In this document: positions 33,351-40,926 of the stretch, piece after piece
How the letters are laid out: the number at the start of each line of letters is the position of its first letter
Position numbering within the stretch: position 1 is the stretch's first letter
NCBI RefSeq assembly: GCF_030406325.1
Contig: NZ_JAUEQY010000052.1
Coordinates: 1-47,754 of the forward strand
Origin: Actinomadura sp. DC4
GTDB taxonomy: Bacteria; Actinomycetota; Actinomycetes; Streptosporangiales; Streptosporangiaceae
Direction: 5' to 3'
Length of the DNA stretch: 47,754 bases
The notes under the pieces: model-generated
What the model was told of the DNA's origin: nothing
Databases searched by the model: none
Seen by the model: only the letters and a program-made list of their open reading frames with translations
Made by a program: the position numbers and the translations under genes

Positions 33351-33374
33351 CCGTACCGATTCGGCGCGGTACGG
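33351..33374. repeat. Inverted repeat, possible operator
   Basis: CCGTACCG and CGGTACGG are perfect 8-base arms separated by 8 bases, placed 80 bases upstream of the hydrolase start and 122 upstream of the methyltransferase start. The size suits a TetR-like dimer. No TetR gene is in the window, so the binder would be encoded elsewhere. Confidence 0.4.
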
Positions 33375-33449
33375 GGGCGGTGTTGTCAGAGCCTCTGCGC
33401 GCACGGCCCTGACCGGCACAAAAGCGGGCACACGGGGATCTGAGCGACT

Positions 33450-33455
33450 AGGCTG
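33450..33455 (+). promoter_or_regulatory. -10 box of the DUF574-type methyltransferase gene
   Basis: TAGGCT with a likely transcript start near 33462 gives a leader of about 34 bases that contains GAGAGAGG just before GTG 33496. No convincing -35. Confidence 0.4.
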
Positions 33456-33495
33456 ACGTCACTTGATCTTGGGAAGGCCGGAGAGAGGGTGCGCG

Positions 33496-34320
33496 GTGGA
33501 GGACGATCGGGAACCCGCCGCGGAACGAGGGCTCAGCGGTGTCGACCTCAGCCGGCCGAGCATCGCCCGGGTCTATGACTACCTCCTGGGCGGCAAGGAC
33601 AACTTCACCGCCGACCGGGCGGTCGGCGACAAGATCAAGAGTGCCCTCCCCGAGGTCCACCTCGGCGTACGCGCGCAGCGTCAGGTGTTACGCCGGGCCA
33701 TCCGCCACCTCGTCGGCGAGGCCGGGATCCGCCAGCTCGTCGACATCGGGTCCGGGCTGCCGACCGCGGGCAACGTGCACGAGGTAGCCCGGGAGATCGC
33801 GCCCGAGACGCGCGTGGTCTACGTGGACAACGACCCGATCGTGCTCGCTCACGCCCGCGCCCTGCTGGCCGGCAGCGTCGGGGTGTCCGTCCTCGACAGC
33901 GACCTGCTCGACCCCGGCCGCCTTCTCGGCGACCCGGTGCTCCGCGCCGAGATCGACTTCGACCGGCCGATCGGGTTACTCCTCTGTGGCATCGTCCACT
34001 ACGTCAGCGACGAGGAGGACCCCGCCGGCATCATCGCCCGGCTGGTCGCCGCCCTCCCGTCCGGCAGCCACGTCTTCCTGCACCACCTCGTCGAGGCCGG
34101 CACACCCGGTGAGAAGGCCGCCGAGGCCGCGATGCGCCAGGGCATGGGCCGGGGTTTCTTCCGCACTCCCGAGCAGGTCGGCTCCTTCCTCGCCGGCCTC
34201 GACCTGATCGAACCCGGGCTCGTACGCGTCCCGGACTGGCGCCCCGACGGTTCCGAGGACTCCGCCGAGGAGCACCCGGTGCTCCGCCTCGCCGTCGCCG
34301 CGGTCGGCCGTAAGCCCTGA
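33496..34320 (+). CDS. S-adenosyl methyltransferase, DUF574/Methyltransf_19 type
   Basis: A 274-residue protein of the actinomycete-specific methyltransferase family whose members begin with SRPSIARVYDYLLGGKDNF. The SAM-binding region is VDIGSGLPTAGNVHEVA, and VVYVDNDPIVLAHARALL supplies the acidic ribose ligand. The biological substrate of this widespread family is unknown. GTG 33496 is preferred because GAGAGAGG lies before it; an upstream TTG at 33463 is weaker. Two rare TTA leucine codons (65 and 161) are present in a genome where TTA is scarce, so translation may depend on a bldA-like tRNA. Confidence 0.88.
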   Translation: MEDDREPAAERGLSGVDLSRPSIARVYDYLLGGKDNFTADRAVGDKIKSALPEVHLGVRAQRQVLRRAIRHLVGEAGIRQLVDIGSGLPTAGNVHEVAREIAPETRVVYVDNDPIVLAHARALLAGSVGVSVLDSDLLDPGRLLGDPVLRAEIDFDRPIGLLLCGIVHYVSDEEDPAGIIARLVAALPSGSHVFLHHLVEAGTPGEKAAEAAMRQGMGRGFFRTPEQVGSFLAGLDLIEPGLVRVPDWRPDGSEDSAEEHPVLRLAVAAVGRKP

Positions 34321-34348
34321 GAGTGCGTCTGTGCAGGTCAACGGCTGA

Positions 34349-34368
34349 TGGCCTCTAGGATGAGGCCA
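34349..34368 (+). promoter_or_regulatory. Leaderless promoter with hairpin at the phosphatase start
   Basis: TAGGAT (34356-34361) is 6 bases before the ATG at 34368, so transcription probably starts at the ATG. The same box is the loop of a perfect inverted repeat, TGGCCTC / GAGGCCA (34349-34355 and 34362-34368), whose second arm reaches the A of the start codon. This could be a regulator site. Confidence 0.5.
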
Positions 34369-35624
34369 TGGGGCCGTCCATGGCTGATCCGCCGGACATC
34401 GACTATGCCGCGCTGTTCGCGGTCACGCCGAGCCCCTGCCTGATCCTCACCGCGGACCTCGTCATCACCGACGTCAACCGCGCGTACCTCCGGGTCACCG
34501 GCCGCGAACGGGCCGAGCTGATCGGCCGGCCCCTCATCGAGGCCTTCCCGGCGAACCCGGCCGACCCCGCCGCCGACGGCATGCGCAACCTGCGCGCCTC
34601 CGTGGCACGCGCGCTCGCCACCGGCGAGCAGGACGTCATGGCGCCGCAGAAGTACGACATCCCGGTGCCGGACCGGCCGGGCGTCTTCGAGGAGCGTTAC
34701 TGGAGCCCGATCAACACGCCGATCCCCGGAACGGACGAGCGGCCGGCGCTGGTCATCCACCGGGTCGAGGACGTGACCGGTTTCATCCGGGGCGAGCGGC
34801 GGCACCGGCCGGGCGGCGACCACCCGTACGAGCGGCGGCAGGAGATGGAGGCCGAGCTGTACGCCCGCGCCAAGGAGCTCCAGGTGCTCAACGAGCGGCT
34901 GCGGCTGGCCCACGCCCGCGAGCGCGAGGTCGCCCTGACCCTCCAGCGGACCATGCTCCAGCCGGACTCCGCGACGCCGTACGCCGACGTGGCCGTCCGC
35001 TACCTGCCGGCGGGCTCGCTGAACATCTGCGGCGATTGGTTCGAGCTGGTGGACCTGGGCGGAGACCGGCTCGCCGCGGCGGTGGGCGACGTGGTCGGCC
35101 ACGGCCTGCGCGCCGCCGGGGTGATGGGCCAGCTGCGCAGCGCCCTGAGCGCCGCGATCCGCGCCGCCGACGGCCCGGCGGGCGCGCTGGAGGTGCTCGG
35201 CCGCTACGCGTGCTCGGTCGAGGGCGCCCTGGCCACCACGGTCGTCCAGACCGTGATCGACCGCCCGGGTCGCACCATCCTCTACAGCTGCGCGGGCCAC
35301 CCGCCGCCGGTGCTCGTGCACCCGGGCGGCCGGTGCGTCCTGCTGGACGGCGCCACCGACCCGCCCCTGGGAGTCCGATCGTGCCCCGACGGGCACCCCC
35401 AGGCTCGCGTGGAGTACGAGCCCGGGGCCACCCTCGCGCTGTACACGGACGGCCTCGTCGAACGCCGGGGCGAGGACATCGACGAGGGCCTGAACCGCCT
35501 CACCGGCGCCCTGTCCGGGCACGGCACGCTGCCCCCGGAAGCACTCGCCGACGTGGTCCTGGCCGAACTCGGCGTCTCCGGCGGCGGTGAGGACGACATC
35601 GCCCTCGTCGTCCTCAGGCTCTGA
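34368..35624 (+). CDS. PAS-domain SpoIIE-family protein phosphatase
   Basis: A 418-residue signalling protein. Residues 12-140 form a PAS domain (ALFAVTPSPCLILTADLVITDVNRAYLRVTG). A coiled coil covers about 155-195. Residues 200-418 are a PP2C/SpoIIE phosphatase domain with LQRTMLQP, GDWFELVDLGGDRLAAAVGDVVGHG (metal aspartates), SCAGHPPPVL and GGGEDDIALVVLRL. It probably dephosphorylates an anti-sigma factor antagonist in response to a small signal or redox state sensed by PAS. No anti-sigma kinase gene adjoins it. The STAS protein at 23 kb lacks the usual phosphoserine, so it is unlikely to be its substrate. Confidence 0.92.
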   Translation: MGPSMADPPDIDYAALFAVTPSPCLILTADLVITDVNRAYLRVTGRERAELIGRPLIEAFPANPADPAADGMRNLRASVARALATGEQDVMAPQKYDIPVPDRPGVFEERYWSPINTPIPGTDERPALVIHRVEDVTGFIRGERRHRPGGDHPYERRQEMEAELYARAKELQVLNERLRLAHAREREVALTLQRTMLQPDSATPYADVAVRYLPAGSLNICGDWFELVDLGGDRLAAAVGDVVGHGLRAAGVMGQLRSALSAAIRAADGPAGALEVLGRYACSVEGALATTVVQTVIDRPGRTILYSCAGHPPPVLVHPGGRCVLLDGATDPPLGVRSCPDGHPQARVEYEPGATLALYTDGLVERRGEDIDEGLNRLTGALSGHGTLPPEALADVVLAELGVSGGGEDDIALVVLRL

Positions 35625-35635
35625 CCGAAGACGCC

Positions 35636-37681
35636 TCAGCGGGCGCCGAGGGCCGGGTCGCTCGTGCTCGGGCGGCCCGTTTCCACATGGCCGGCCAGGC
35701 GGCGCGAGAAACCGTCGTCCTGGTCGGAGGAGACCGACACGTCGTACCAGCCGTGGCTGCGGCGCGTCGGCACGCTGTGCGTCACGCTCGCGCCCGGGCG
35801 GAGGCGGTACGACGCCGGCCGCCCGTGGTCGCATGCGTCCTCGACCGTCAGCCGCACCGCCTTCGCGCTCCCGTTCGACAGCACGAGCCGGACCTTCTCC
35901 GCCGAGCCGTCGTGGCGTGCCGTCACCTCGGGGCCCGTCCGCCCGCCCGCGCCCGCGAAACGCCGCAGGAAGCCGTTCGGGCCGTGCAGCGTGAACGCGT
36001 AGGCCCCCGGCGCGGTCAGCGTGTCCGACAGCCGCCGGCCCGCCGAGACCGTGTACGTCCACGGGCCGTCCGGGCGGCTCGACGACGTGACGTGGAACGC
36101 CGCCCCGGCCTGACCGTGGTTGGCCAGGTCGAGCCGCAGGCCGCTCGCGGTCAGCCGGACGTCCGCGGCCAGGTCGTACGGCAGCGGCCGGGCGGGCCGT
36201 ACGCCGGGCTCCTGCCGGGGGAGCGCCGGCCTGGCCGGAGGCTTGGGCACGTAGTCGTCGTGCCGGTCGTGGTCCGGCGGTGTGTAGCCGCCGGTGCCGG
36301 GCAGGGACGGCATCGCCGTGGCGGTGCGCCCGAAGTCGAACGCCGTCGTCAGGTCGCCGCACACCTCGCGCCGCCACGGCGAGATGTTCGGCTCGTGCAC
36401 GCCGAAACGCCGCTCCAGGAACCGGATGATCGAGGTGTGGTCCAGTACCCGGGAGTCGACCCAGCCGCCCTTGCTCCACGGCGAGACGACGAACATCGGC
36501 ACCCGCTGGCCCAGCCCGTACGGCCCGGCGGCGTTCCCGTCACCGGCCGGCGGGCTGAAGATCTCGCCGGTCACCTCCACGGTCGAGCGGCCCGGCGCGG
36601 ACGGAGCGTACGGCGGGACGACGTGGTCGAAGAAGCCGTCGTTCTCGTCGTAGCAGATGAACAGCGCCGTCTTGCTCCACAGGTCCGGGTCGGCGGTCAG
36701 CGTGTCGAGGATCTGGGAGATGTACCAGGCGCCGTAGTTGGCCGGCCAGTTCGGGTGCTCGGAGAACGCCTCGGGCGCCACGATCCAGGAGACCTGGGGC
36801 AGTCTCCCCGCGGCCACGTCGGCCTTGAGGATCGCGAAGTAGTCCTGCCCGCCCTTGGCGTCGGTGCCCGTACGGGCCCGGTCGTAGAGCGGGTCGCCCG
36901 GCTTCGCGTTCCGGTACTGGTCGAAGTACAGCAGCGAGTTGTCCCCGTAGTTGCCGATGTAGGCGTCGTTGGTCCAGCCCCAGGAGCCGGTGGAGTCCAG
37001 GCCCTCGCCGGCGTCCTGGTAGATCTTCCAGGAGACCCCGGCCTTCTGCAGGCGCTCGGGGTAGGTGGTCCAGGAGTAGCCGAGCTCGTCGTTGCCGAGG
37101 ACCGGCCCGCCGCCCCTGCCGTCGTTTCCGGTGTAGCCGCTCCACATGTAGTAGCGGTTCGGGTCGGTCGGCCCAAGGAGTGAGCAGTGGTAGGCGTCGC
37201 AGACGGTGAACGCGTCGGCGAGCGCGTAGTGGAACGGGATGTCCTTGCGGGTGAAGTAGGCCATCGTCGTGGCGGTCTTGGCCGGGATCCACTTGTCGTA
37301 CCGGCCCTGGTTCAGCGCGAGGTGCCCGCCGTTCCAGCTGTGGTCCAGGTCCTGCAGGAACACCAGGCCGAGGTCGTCCACCTCCGGCCGGAAGGGCAGC
37401 ACGTCCCTGGTCCCGTCGGACTGGTACCAGACCGGCCTGCCGCTGGGCAGCGTCACCGGGTGCGGGTCGCCGAAGCCGCGTACGCCCCGCAGCGTGCCGA
37501 AGTAGTGGTCGAAGGAACGGTTCTCCTGCATCAGGACGACGACGTGCTCGACGTCGCGCAGGGTGCCGGTACGCCGGTTCGCCGGGATCTCGGCGGCGCG
37601 GGCGATGCTGGTGGAGAGGGCGGACGCGGCGGCGGTACCGCCCGCGAGTTGCATGAATCTGCGCCGGTTGATGCCGGTCAT
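35636..37681 (-). CDS. Phosphocholine-type phospholipase C, Tat-exported
   Basis: A 681-residue enzyme of the acid-phosphatase-like phosphoesterase family of bacterial non-haemolytic phospholipases C. The N-terminus NRRRFMQLAGG is a twin-arginine signal with a cleavable hydrophobic segment to about residue 29. The catalytic region starts VEHVVVLMQENRSFDHYFGTLRGVRGF. Residues 500-681 form two beta domains (DUF756 type). It releases phosphorylated head groups from phosphatidylcholine or sphingomyelin outside the cell, commonly as phosphate scavenging. The gene ends 11 bases from the convergent phosphatase stop. Confidence 0.93.
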   Translation of the reverse strand: MTGINRRRFMQLAGGTAAASALSTSIARAAEIPANRRTGTLRDVEHVVVLMQENRSFDHYFGTLRGVRGFGDPHPVTLPSGRPVWYQSDGTRDVLPFRPEVDDLGLVFLQDLDHSWNGGHLALNQGRYDKWIPAKTATTMAYFTRKDIPFHYALADAFTVCDAYHCSLLGPTDPNRYYMWSGYTGNDGRGGGPVLGNDELGYSWTTYPERLQKAGVSWKIYQDAGEGLDSTGSWGWTNDAYIGNYGDNSLLYFDQYRNAKPGDPLYDRARTGTDAKGGQDYFAILKADVAAGRLPQVSWIVAPEAFSEHPNWPANYGAWYISQILDTLTADPDLWSKTALFICYDENDGFFDHVVPPYAPSAPGRSTVEVTGEIFSPPAGDGNAAGPYGLGQRVPMFVVSPWSKGGWVDSRVLDHTSIIRFLERRFGVHEPNISPWRREVCGDLTTAFDFGRTATAMPSLPGTGGYTPPDHDRHDDYVPKPPARPALPRQEPGVRPARPLPYDLAADVRLTASGLRLDLANHGQAGAAFHVTSSSRPDGPWTYTVSAGRRLSDTLTAPGAYAFTLHGPNGFLRRFAGAGGRTGPEVTARHDGSAEKVRLVLSNGSAKAVRLTVEDACDHGRPASYRLRPGASVTHSVPTRRSHGWYDVSVSSDQDDGFSRRLAGHVETGRPSTSDPALGAR

Positions 37682-37822
37682 GACAGCCTGCCTCAGGGGG
37701 TCGCTCGGTGGGCCACGACAGTGGTCTCAGCTGGCCGACAACGACTCGAGGCGCGGGAGGAAACGCGCGGGAAAGCCTGGGCCAACCTTGATCGCTTAAC
37801 GAGCGGGAGGAGGATGGGACGC

Positions 37823-38857
37823 GTGCGCCCCCTCATGCTCGCGGCCAACATGCCGCGCTCGTTCTACCGCGGTGCCGGCCGGATCGACCGGTTCCGCGGC
37901 ACCGCCCCCTCCGGCGACCCGTACCACCCGGAGGACTGGATCGGGTCGGTGACGGCGCGGAGCGGCGCCGCGCCCGGCGGGCTGACCACGCTGCCCGGCG
38001 GCGCGCTGCTCGCGGCGGCCATCGCCGAGGACCCCGAGCGCTGGCTCGGCCCCGAGCACGTCGCCCGGCACGGCGCGGACCCGGCGATCCTGGTCAAGCT
38101 CCTCGACGCCGGCGAGCGCCTGCCTCTGCACGTCCACCCGAACCGCGACTTCGCCCGTACGCACCTGGCCGCGCCGTACGGCAAGACCGAGGCGTGGATC
38201 GTCGTCGAGGCCGCGCCGGACGCCGCCGTCCACCTCGGGTTCGACCGGGACGTCGGCGCGGGCGAGCTCGCCGCGTGGGTGGACGGGCAGCGGGTGGCGG
38301 ACATGCTGGCCGCGACGAACCGCGTCCCCGTACGCGCCGGAGACGCCGTCCTGTGCCCGGCGGGCGTCCCGCACGCGATCGGCTCGGACATCCTCCTCGT
38401 GGAGGTCCAGGAGCCGACCGACTACTCCGTGCTGCTGGAGTGGGAGGGCTTCGCCGTCGACGGCGAAGCCGACGGCCACCTCGGCCTCGGCTTCGACCAG
38501 GCGCTCACCTGCGTCGACCGCACCTCCTGGGACACCGCGCGGATCGAGGACCTGCGCCGGGCACGGCGCGCGGGCCGGGGCGTACGGCCCGGCGTGGACC
38601 GGCTGTTCCCCGAGCTCGCCGACGCCTTCTTCGCCGCCGAGCGCCTGCGGCCGGATCCGGTCAGCGTCCTGGACCCGGCGTTCGCGGTCGTCGTGGTGCT
38701 CACCGGGGCCGGCACGCTGGAGGCGGAGCACGGCGACCCGGTCGAGGTGAGCGCCGGCGACACGCTGCTCGTCCCGTACGCCGCCGGGTCCTGCGCGCTG
38801 CGCGGCGACGTGACGGCGATCCGGTGCCGCCCGCCGTACGCGGAGATCAGCGGGTGA
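37823..38857 (+). CDS. manA: Class I mannose-6-phosphate isomerase-like protein
   Basis: A 344-residue cupin-type phosphomannose isomerase homologue. The zinc site is visible as LPLHVHPNRDF followed by GKTEAWIVVEA, and a second cupin strand carries CPAGVPHAIG. It interconverts mannose-6-phosphate and fructose-6-phosphate and could feed GDP-mannose for the glycosyltransferases of the region. GTG 37823 is chosen because AGGAGG lies 9 bases upstream; ATG 37814 directly abuts that tract, too close for initiation. The gene stands alone, divergent from phospholipase C. Confidence 0.85.
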   Translation: MRPLMLAANMPRSFYRGAGRIDRFRGTAPSGDPYHPEDWIGSVTARSGAAPGGLTTLPGGALLAAAIAEDPERWLGPEHVARHGADPAILVKLLDAGERLPLHVHPNRDFARTHLAAPYGKTEAWIVVEAAPDAAVHLGFDRDVGAGELAAWVDGQRVADMLAATNRVPVRAGDAVLCPAGVPHAIGSDILLVEVQEPTDYSVLLEWEGFAVDGEADGHLGLGFDQALTCVDRTSWDTARIEDLRRARRAGRGVRPGVDRLFPELADAFFAAERLRPDPVSVLDPAFAVVVVLTGAGTLEAEHGDPVEVSAGDTLLVPYAAGSCALRGDVTAIRCRPPYAEISG

Positions 38858-39302
38858 CGGCGAACATGTAACAGCCCCACTCGACGTTGCGGCTGTGGAT
38901 CACGGTGACCTCGGGGTCGGCCAGCATCGCGGCGACGACCCCTTCGGGGTCGGAGCCGTCGTGCGACCGCGTCGCGTCGTGGATCCAGCCGCGCCGGTCG
39001 TAGGCGCGCAGCACCTGCGGGCGTCCACGCCAGTCCGCGGGGTAGACGTCGTCCGCGTCCGGCCCCGCGCACGGACCGGCGTGCGCGTACACGGCGCCGG
39101 TCTCGCGGTAGGGGCTGTCGGGCAGCGGCGGCTCGTACCCGAACAGCAGCGCCTCCTCGCCGGGCCGGGCGTTCCGCAGGCAGCAGCGCAGGGGCTCGCC
39201 GCCGTCGGCGACCCTGTGCTCGACGGGCCTGTCGTACGCGCCGGCCCGTACGTCGGCGAGCAGTGCGGCGGGCAGGGCGTGGATCCGGAACGTGGAGGTC
39301 AT
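38847..39302 (-). CDS. DUF1203-domain protein
   Basis: A 151-residue cytosolic protein matching the uncharacterised DUF1203 family in length and pattern: CCLRNARPGEEALLFGYEPP near residue 40, AVYAHAGPCAG near residue 70, and HSRNVEWGCYMFAVTR at the end. The function is unknown; the conserved Cys and His residues could hold a metal. It overlaps the ManA-like gene by 11 bases tail-to-tail. It is a single-gene unit. Confidence 0.85.
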   Translation of the reverse strand: MTSTFRIHALPAALLADVRAGAYDRPVEHRVADGGEPLRCCLRNARPGEEALLFGYEPPLPDSPYRETGAVYAHAGPCAGPDADDVYPADWRGRPQVLRAYDRRGWIHDATRSHDGSDPEGVVAAMLADPEVTVIHSRNVEWGCYMFAVTR

Positions 39303-39360
39303 GGATCCAGGCTTCCGGTCCGGGACACGTCACGCTGGCGGGAATCCGACATGACGTTTC

Positions 39361-40926
39361 TCAGGCGACGCGCCAGACGCGCAGGAGGTGGTCGTGGCTG
39401 GTCATCACGGGCCGCCAGGCCGGCGGTACCGAGGGAAGGACGGCGCGCGCCGTGTCGCCGCAGCGCGGGCAGGCGTCGCTGCCGACGCTGTAGGCCACCA
39501 CGTAGTCGCCCGCCGGTGGCTGGCCCGAGGACAGCATCGGGCGCATGTGGCCGTGCCAGATCCGGTGGCCGGTCGAGGTGACGAAGTAGATGGGCAGGAT
39601 GCGGAACAGCTTCGTGTCCACCCACACCGTCCGCGCGTCCGACCGCGCCAGCCACGAGCGGAACTCCGGCAGCGCGTCCGACCGCACGCGGTCCGAGCCG
39701 GCCCAGCCCGGCATGCCGGGCCGGCCGGCGACGGCGAGCGACGCGGTGGCGACCGCGACGCAGGAGACGACCGCCGTGGCCGCGACGGCGCGCCGCCGGT
39801 CCGGCAGGCGCAGGGCGCGAGCCGCCAGCCACAGCGCGGCGACGCCGCCGAGCACGAGCGCCGGGAACAGCGGGTACCAGTAGCGCAACAGCTGGAGCCG
39901 CAGCTTCGGACGGCCGGGGTCGAGCACGCCGCCCGCCAGCGTGAGCGGCACCCACAGCAGCATGACCCACAGCGCGAACACGCCCGCGCGGCGTTCGGGG
40001 AGCGTCGCCGTGCCGCGCGCCCGGCGGAAAACCACGAACGCCCCGGTGGCGAGCGTCAGCGCGAGCAGCAGGAGCAGGCCCGGCCCCTCGGCGAGGCGGG
40101 CGAGCTGCTGCGGAAGCCGCCAGAGGTACACCCAGAGCGGCAGGTCGTGGAAGGTCGCCGCGACCTCCGGGCGCGAGGGCAGGTCACCGAGGCCGGACCC
40201 GGCGTGCAGCCGCTTCAGCGGATCGCCGTACAGGTGGGCGTTGAGCGCGGTCTCGCCGATCCCGGTGAGCGCCACCGGCACGAACCCCCAGAGCCACTCC
40301 CAGCGGCCGGCCCGCCGCCACAGCAGCACCGGGACCAGCGGCCAGACGAACACGATGAACTCGCGCGTCAGGTAGCTCCAGCCCATGAGCACGCCGATGA
40401 CGACGAGCCAGAGGCGCCGCCAGGGCAGCAGGTCCTCCCGTACCGCGATCGTCAGCGCGACGGCGGCGGTGAACAGCGCGGTGGCCGGCAGGTCGGGCAG
40501 CAGCTCGGTGCCGGCCACGACCACGATCCCGGCGCAGCCGAGCACCCCCGCCGACAGTGCGCCGACGAGACGGCCGAACCACAGGACGCCGATCGCGTAC
40601 ACCGAGGCGAACAGCAGCAGCGCCGCCGCCACCGGGAACGCGTGGTAGGTGACCTCGGAGTACCCGAAGACCTTCATCGCCACCGCCGTCGGCCCGGTCA
40701 GGCCGATGCGGAGGTACTGGTGGTCGAAGATCGGGTCCTTCGGCGGCGACGGGAACGACCGCGCGGCGTCCATGTAGCGGCTGTGGTCGACCGGCTGCGG
40801 TACCGACAGGTCACGCAGCAGCAGCACGCCGTACAGCAGCGTCAGGACGGCGCCCAGGATGACCGCGGGCCGCCACGCGGGGGCCTGCCTCGGTGAGGTG
40901 GCCGGCTCGGAGACGGTGTCCAGCAT
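39361..40926 (-). CDS. GT39/ArnT-like membrane glycosyltransferase
   Basis: A 521-residue protein with about 10-12 membrane helices, resembling the dolichyl/undecaprenyl-phosphate-sugar transferases (GT-C fold). A short N-terminal cytosolic part is followed by a first helix, then an outer loop with VDHSRYMDAARSF where the catalytic acid of GT-C enzymes normally sits. A C-terminal extracytoplasmic domain (residues 400-521) contains CPRCG. It would glycosylate a polymer, lipid or protein on the outer face. Its ATG forms a TGATG junction with the large methyltransferase-glycosyltransferase gene, so they act in one pathway. Confidence 0.82.
   Translation of the reverse strand: MLDTVSEPATSPRQAPAWRPAVILGAVLTLLYGVLLLRDLSVPQPVDHSRYMDAARSFPSPPKDPIFDHQYLRIGLTGPTAVAMKVFGYSEVTYHAFPVAAALLLFASVYAIGVLWFGRLVGALSAGVLGCAGIVVVAGTELLPDLPATALFTAAVALTIAVREDLLPWRRLWLVVIGVLMGWSYLTREFIVFVWPLVPVLLWRRAGRWEWLWGFVPVALTGIGETALNAHLYGDPLKRLHAGSGLGDLPSRPEVAATFHDLPLWVYLWRLPQQLARLAEGPGLLLLLALTLATGAFVVFRRARGTATLPERRAGVFALWVMLLWVPLTLAGGVLDPGRPKLRLQLLRYWYPLFPALVLGGVAALWLAARALRLPDRRRAVAATAVVSCVAVATASLAVAGRPGMPGWAGSDRVRSDALPEFRSWLARSDARTVWVDTKLFRILPIYFVTSTGHRIWHGHMRPMLSSGQPPAGDYVVAYSVGSDACPRCGDTARAVLPSVPPAWRPVMTSHDHLLRVWRVA

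Noticed and set aside
34338-36479. Minus-strand 713-residue open frame
   Set aside because: Covers the PAS-phosphatase and the 3' part of phospholipase C in the wrong frame; no domain seen.
39299-39310. TGGATCCA before the DUF1203 gene as another GntR site
   Set aside because: Only the 8-base core matches and it overlaps the start codon; too short and no palindromic extension.
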